NCBI GenBank assembly: GCA_949316495.1 | Contig: OX439000.1 | Span: 67,009,070 to 67,073,069 of the forward strand | Direction: 5' to 3' | Origin: Amphiduros pacificus | Lineage: Eukaryota; Annelida; Polychaeta; Phyllodocida; Hesionidae | Length of the DNA: 64,000 nucleotides | Shown: positions 61,301-64,000 of the stretch, one piece after another | How positions within the stretch are numbered: the first letter of the stretch is position 1 | Layout of the letters: every line of letters begins with the position of its first letter | Notes under the pieces: model-generated | What the model was told of the DNA's origin: nothing | The model's database searches: none | What the model saw: only the letters and a program-made list of their open reading frames with translations | Program-made: the position numbers and the translations under genes

Positions 61301-64000
61301 GTGCGGGTGGGGAGGTGGGCGAGTACAGGTACCAGGATTCTGAACAGCATCCGCCTCTCTGCACGGCCTTCACCTGCTTTGTGCCAGTAGTCTCTTAACA
61401 GAGCACAATCATGCAGCAGGGAGAAGGTGCCGCCTTTAAGGGCTTTAAAAAAAAATCCACAAATACTCCACAGGGCGCATATAATAGCCACCCTGGACTG
61501 AGACTCTGGCAGACAGGAAGTGTTTCTAGCAGTCAGTGATTTATTACCCACGGGTAGCTATAGAATCCTACAGGATTTTATGGAGCCAAAGTTGCACATA
61601 TAGACCATTCCTATTTTGAACTAAGGAAGTCTCTGGAGAATATATAGGCATCTTCATAAAGGGAAAGAATGGACCATTGTCTCACATCAGCAATATTGTT
61701 GCTACTCAAGCAAGTACGAGGGAAGCTGTACCAGCCTTGTGCCATAACCAATAATCATTTTCTTGAGAGAAGCACAAAAAGATTTATATCTGTGCAAGAA
61801 AATATCTTTAGAGAAAATCTCAGGAAAAAGAACAGGCAAGGCCAGATTCTCTGTGGCCTTTTCATCATAAAATAACATCTCCTGGTAAGAGTGATTCGTT
61901 CTTTAAAGAAAAATCGATGAAATAATTTCTGTCGAGAATAAGGAAGACACGAGAGCACACTGTATGTCACACAGCAGGCAGTGATATGTTGTGACCTCGG
62001 CTCACTGCCCACGATTCATACACTGACACCAGACCCGAGCTGTGTGGGCTTTGCCAAGGGGCAATGGGTAGTGGAGAACGTAGATTTATGCGTTGTGTAT
62101 GGCTAGTCTGTGATGCCTCCTTATGACACCGGCCAGACTTGCCCAGCCATTGCTGCCCAGCCAACCTGTGAGGCATGGACTTGACTACATGATGAGGTTC
62201 TCTTGCCTGATGGCTCTACAGCTTGTGCAAGCTGATGTTCTACCAGATAGGTCAAAGCGATGCCCTCAATGATAGGGCCACTAATGGTGAAAACAGATGG
62301 TTCCCCAGATAGGGCTGGTTGATGGTCACCCAGATAGGTCAGGAACTGTTTAACTGGATAGGCTCTGATCTTACCATTTGATAGCCTCTGAGATAGGTCA
62401 TTGATTTCACAACCTGATTGTCATTCTTGTTTTGGCACTGATCATACAGGATGATGGCCTTCCAAAAAGGTCAGTGACCTCAAAATATGGTATTTTCTTT
62501 TAAATGTCATTTGAAGTCAAAACTTAGTGTTCCTCTGGATCTGGTCTTCTCTCTGAAAGTTCCATCATCTTAAAAAAACCTCCTGAAAGGTCTGCTGATC
62601 TCACTATCTTGCTGCCTTCGAAAAATAATAATAGAAGACTGATCAATAAATCGGAAATTCCCTGTTACATTTCGAGTTCATTGACTTCACAAACTAAAAA
62701 CAATCAATATTCTCTCATGGATGAGTCACAGCATCAACAAACTGATTCACCCTCTCCTGATGATGGTACAGGAATTTCCTTTTGTAAAAAAAAAAGCAAT
62801 TTGCATTAAATACTTTATTATAATATACATCACTTTGTGACATAGACATGACTCCCAGGTGCCACTCATCTGGGCCTAACCCAAATTAATCTGATCTGGG
62901 GAGACTGGTATCTGTACCCCATTAATACAGGCCCATTACACATTTGCTTAAATCCAGTCCATTTAAAATAAGAATGTAAATTATTTTGCGCCTTTTTAAT
63001 ATGGATCATCACTTATTTGAAGTCCTGCCATATATATCATTTAAATATTAAGTGAGTGTAAAAGCTTTGCCATCATCTGGATGTGTATGCCTCTATTGCG
63101 GACCACAAGGCAGTTCATATGAATGTATACTGTTCACCAGGAGAGTCACAGGATTTAATATGTCCAAGCCGTCCATGGACAGATTGCAAGGTCCTGTGTC
63201 TGACCAGCCTCTTGCCACACAGCTTCTCCCATGCAGCTCCTCCGTTCTTTGTCCTTATCGTAATGGCTGCTCCACTCTTGGCCTTCATCATGATATACTG
63301 TTATTGCCTTCTTCATCACCAACAGGGTGTTTTTTTAGATTTTTAGATTTTATGCAGTTGATTATCATGAATAATGCTTATTTATGTTATCTGATACACA
63401 ACTCAAAAGATGCATGATTGTGTGATTTATTGCATATTGGAATATGTATTAAGGCCATAGTTGATTCATAGTTGATATGTGATTCACAGTTGTTTTTGTG
63501 TGAACTCTTCTTTGGCCCTGAAGAACTATTTTTTCTGTATATTCAGTGAATATTTACATTGGGGTAAGGTGAAAAAATAATAGTTTTTGTTTTGGTACAA
63601 ACAAAAAGTGATGGACATGCTTATGAAACACAAAGGTGAAAATAAAGAATGTTACATGTGAAAATTAAAAAGGTGTTAGAAAGAGAGCAAAAATGTTACT
63701 CTAATACTCATGCAGAGAGGTAGAGGGCAAGTTTATTGTGCATAGATATACTTGTAATGACTTGATCGGCGGTGTATGTAATGTTTTTGATGGCACTAGC
63801 TGACAGTGTGCAGCAGGCTCAGAGCGCAGTGTCTGGCATACTTCACTGTCTCTGAGGACACTGGGGTTGTGATGATTTCACTCTGCTATGAGACAGCCTG
63901 CGTCACTCCCCCTCGCTGCTCCCTACATCATTCACCAGGCTATTTCAGACATCTTCGTCATCCTGCGTCCCGCACACGCTTAATGCCTGCTAGACCATTA
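58355..64000. other. Intron or downstream sequence, nothing else recognised
   Basis: No further exon of the gene could be supported by acceptor, frame and composition together. At 62,045-62,085 the text GGGCTTTGCC...GGAGAAC resembles one end of MITE-B, but no second end was found. Degenerate GATAGGTCA-type phrases recur at 62,240-62,400. Confidence 0.4.

Noticed and set aside
62045-62090. Possible third MITE-B end (GGGCTTTGCC...GGAGAAC)
   Set aside because: Only one diverged end is present. No matching inverted end or 9-bp duplication was found nearby.

Overview
This is a eukaryotic window, with no bacterial-type gene organisation. Two host genes show GT-AG introns and phase-consistent exons. 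Most of the remaining sequence is transposable elements and tandem repeats: tRNA-derived SINEs ending in (AAAC)n, LINEs, several MITE families and repeated repeat arrays. The mix suggests a marine invertebrate, most likely a lophotrochozoan such as a bivalve mollusc. That placement is inference from the style of the repeats and was not tested by search.

Left part (1-13.8 kb). A minus-strand ADF/cofilin gene has two coding exons, 13,519-13,227 and 8,327-8,168, encoding 150 aa. They are separated by a 4.9-kb intron. The intron holds a TTAA-flanked MITE with another element nested in it, a hAT-like MITE with an 8-bp target duplication, and two copies of an interspersed family with an internal minisatellite (called family R here). 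Downstream of the gene (1-8 kb) lie a ~147-bp tandem array carrying nuclear-receptor-like half-sites, another family R copy and several short interspersed repeats.

Centre (13.8-32.1 kb). A 10.6-kb array of sixteen ~473-bp units starts about 250 bp upstream of the cofilin start codon. One SINE inserted into the unit and was then multiplied with it to nine copies, all with the same target duplication. A two-unit, SINE-free copy of the array lies in inverted orientation at 45.8-46.8 kb and shares the same special first-unit and last-unit sequences. The arrays therefore look like one mobile or segmental element with fixed ends and a variable number of internal units. From 24.8 to 32.1 kb there is a nest of two MITE families and a nearly full-frame LINE, whose order of insertion can be read from target duplications and an empty site.

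Right part (32.1-64 kb). From 32 to 43.7 kb there is mostly unrecognised, purine-rich DNA with local tandem repeats, a pair of ~400-bp direct repeats, an LTR-like fossil and one exon-like ORF. A long family R copy with 1.1 kb of 20-bp minisatellite follows (43.9-45.5 kb). A second host gene starts at 46,898 on the plus strand, only ~125 bp from the inverted two-unit array. Its three visible phase-0 exons encode a lysine-rich start, a ~390-residue acidic region and the beginning of a probable coiled coil. It runs out of the window and I could not name it. Its first intron contains a decayed antisense LINE.

The two host genes are not obviously related. What links them is that the same array element abuts both promoters with its first unit facing the gene.
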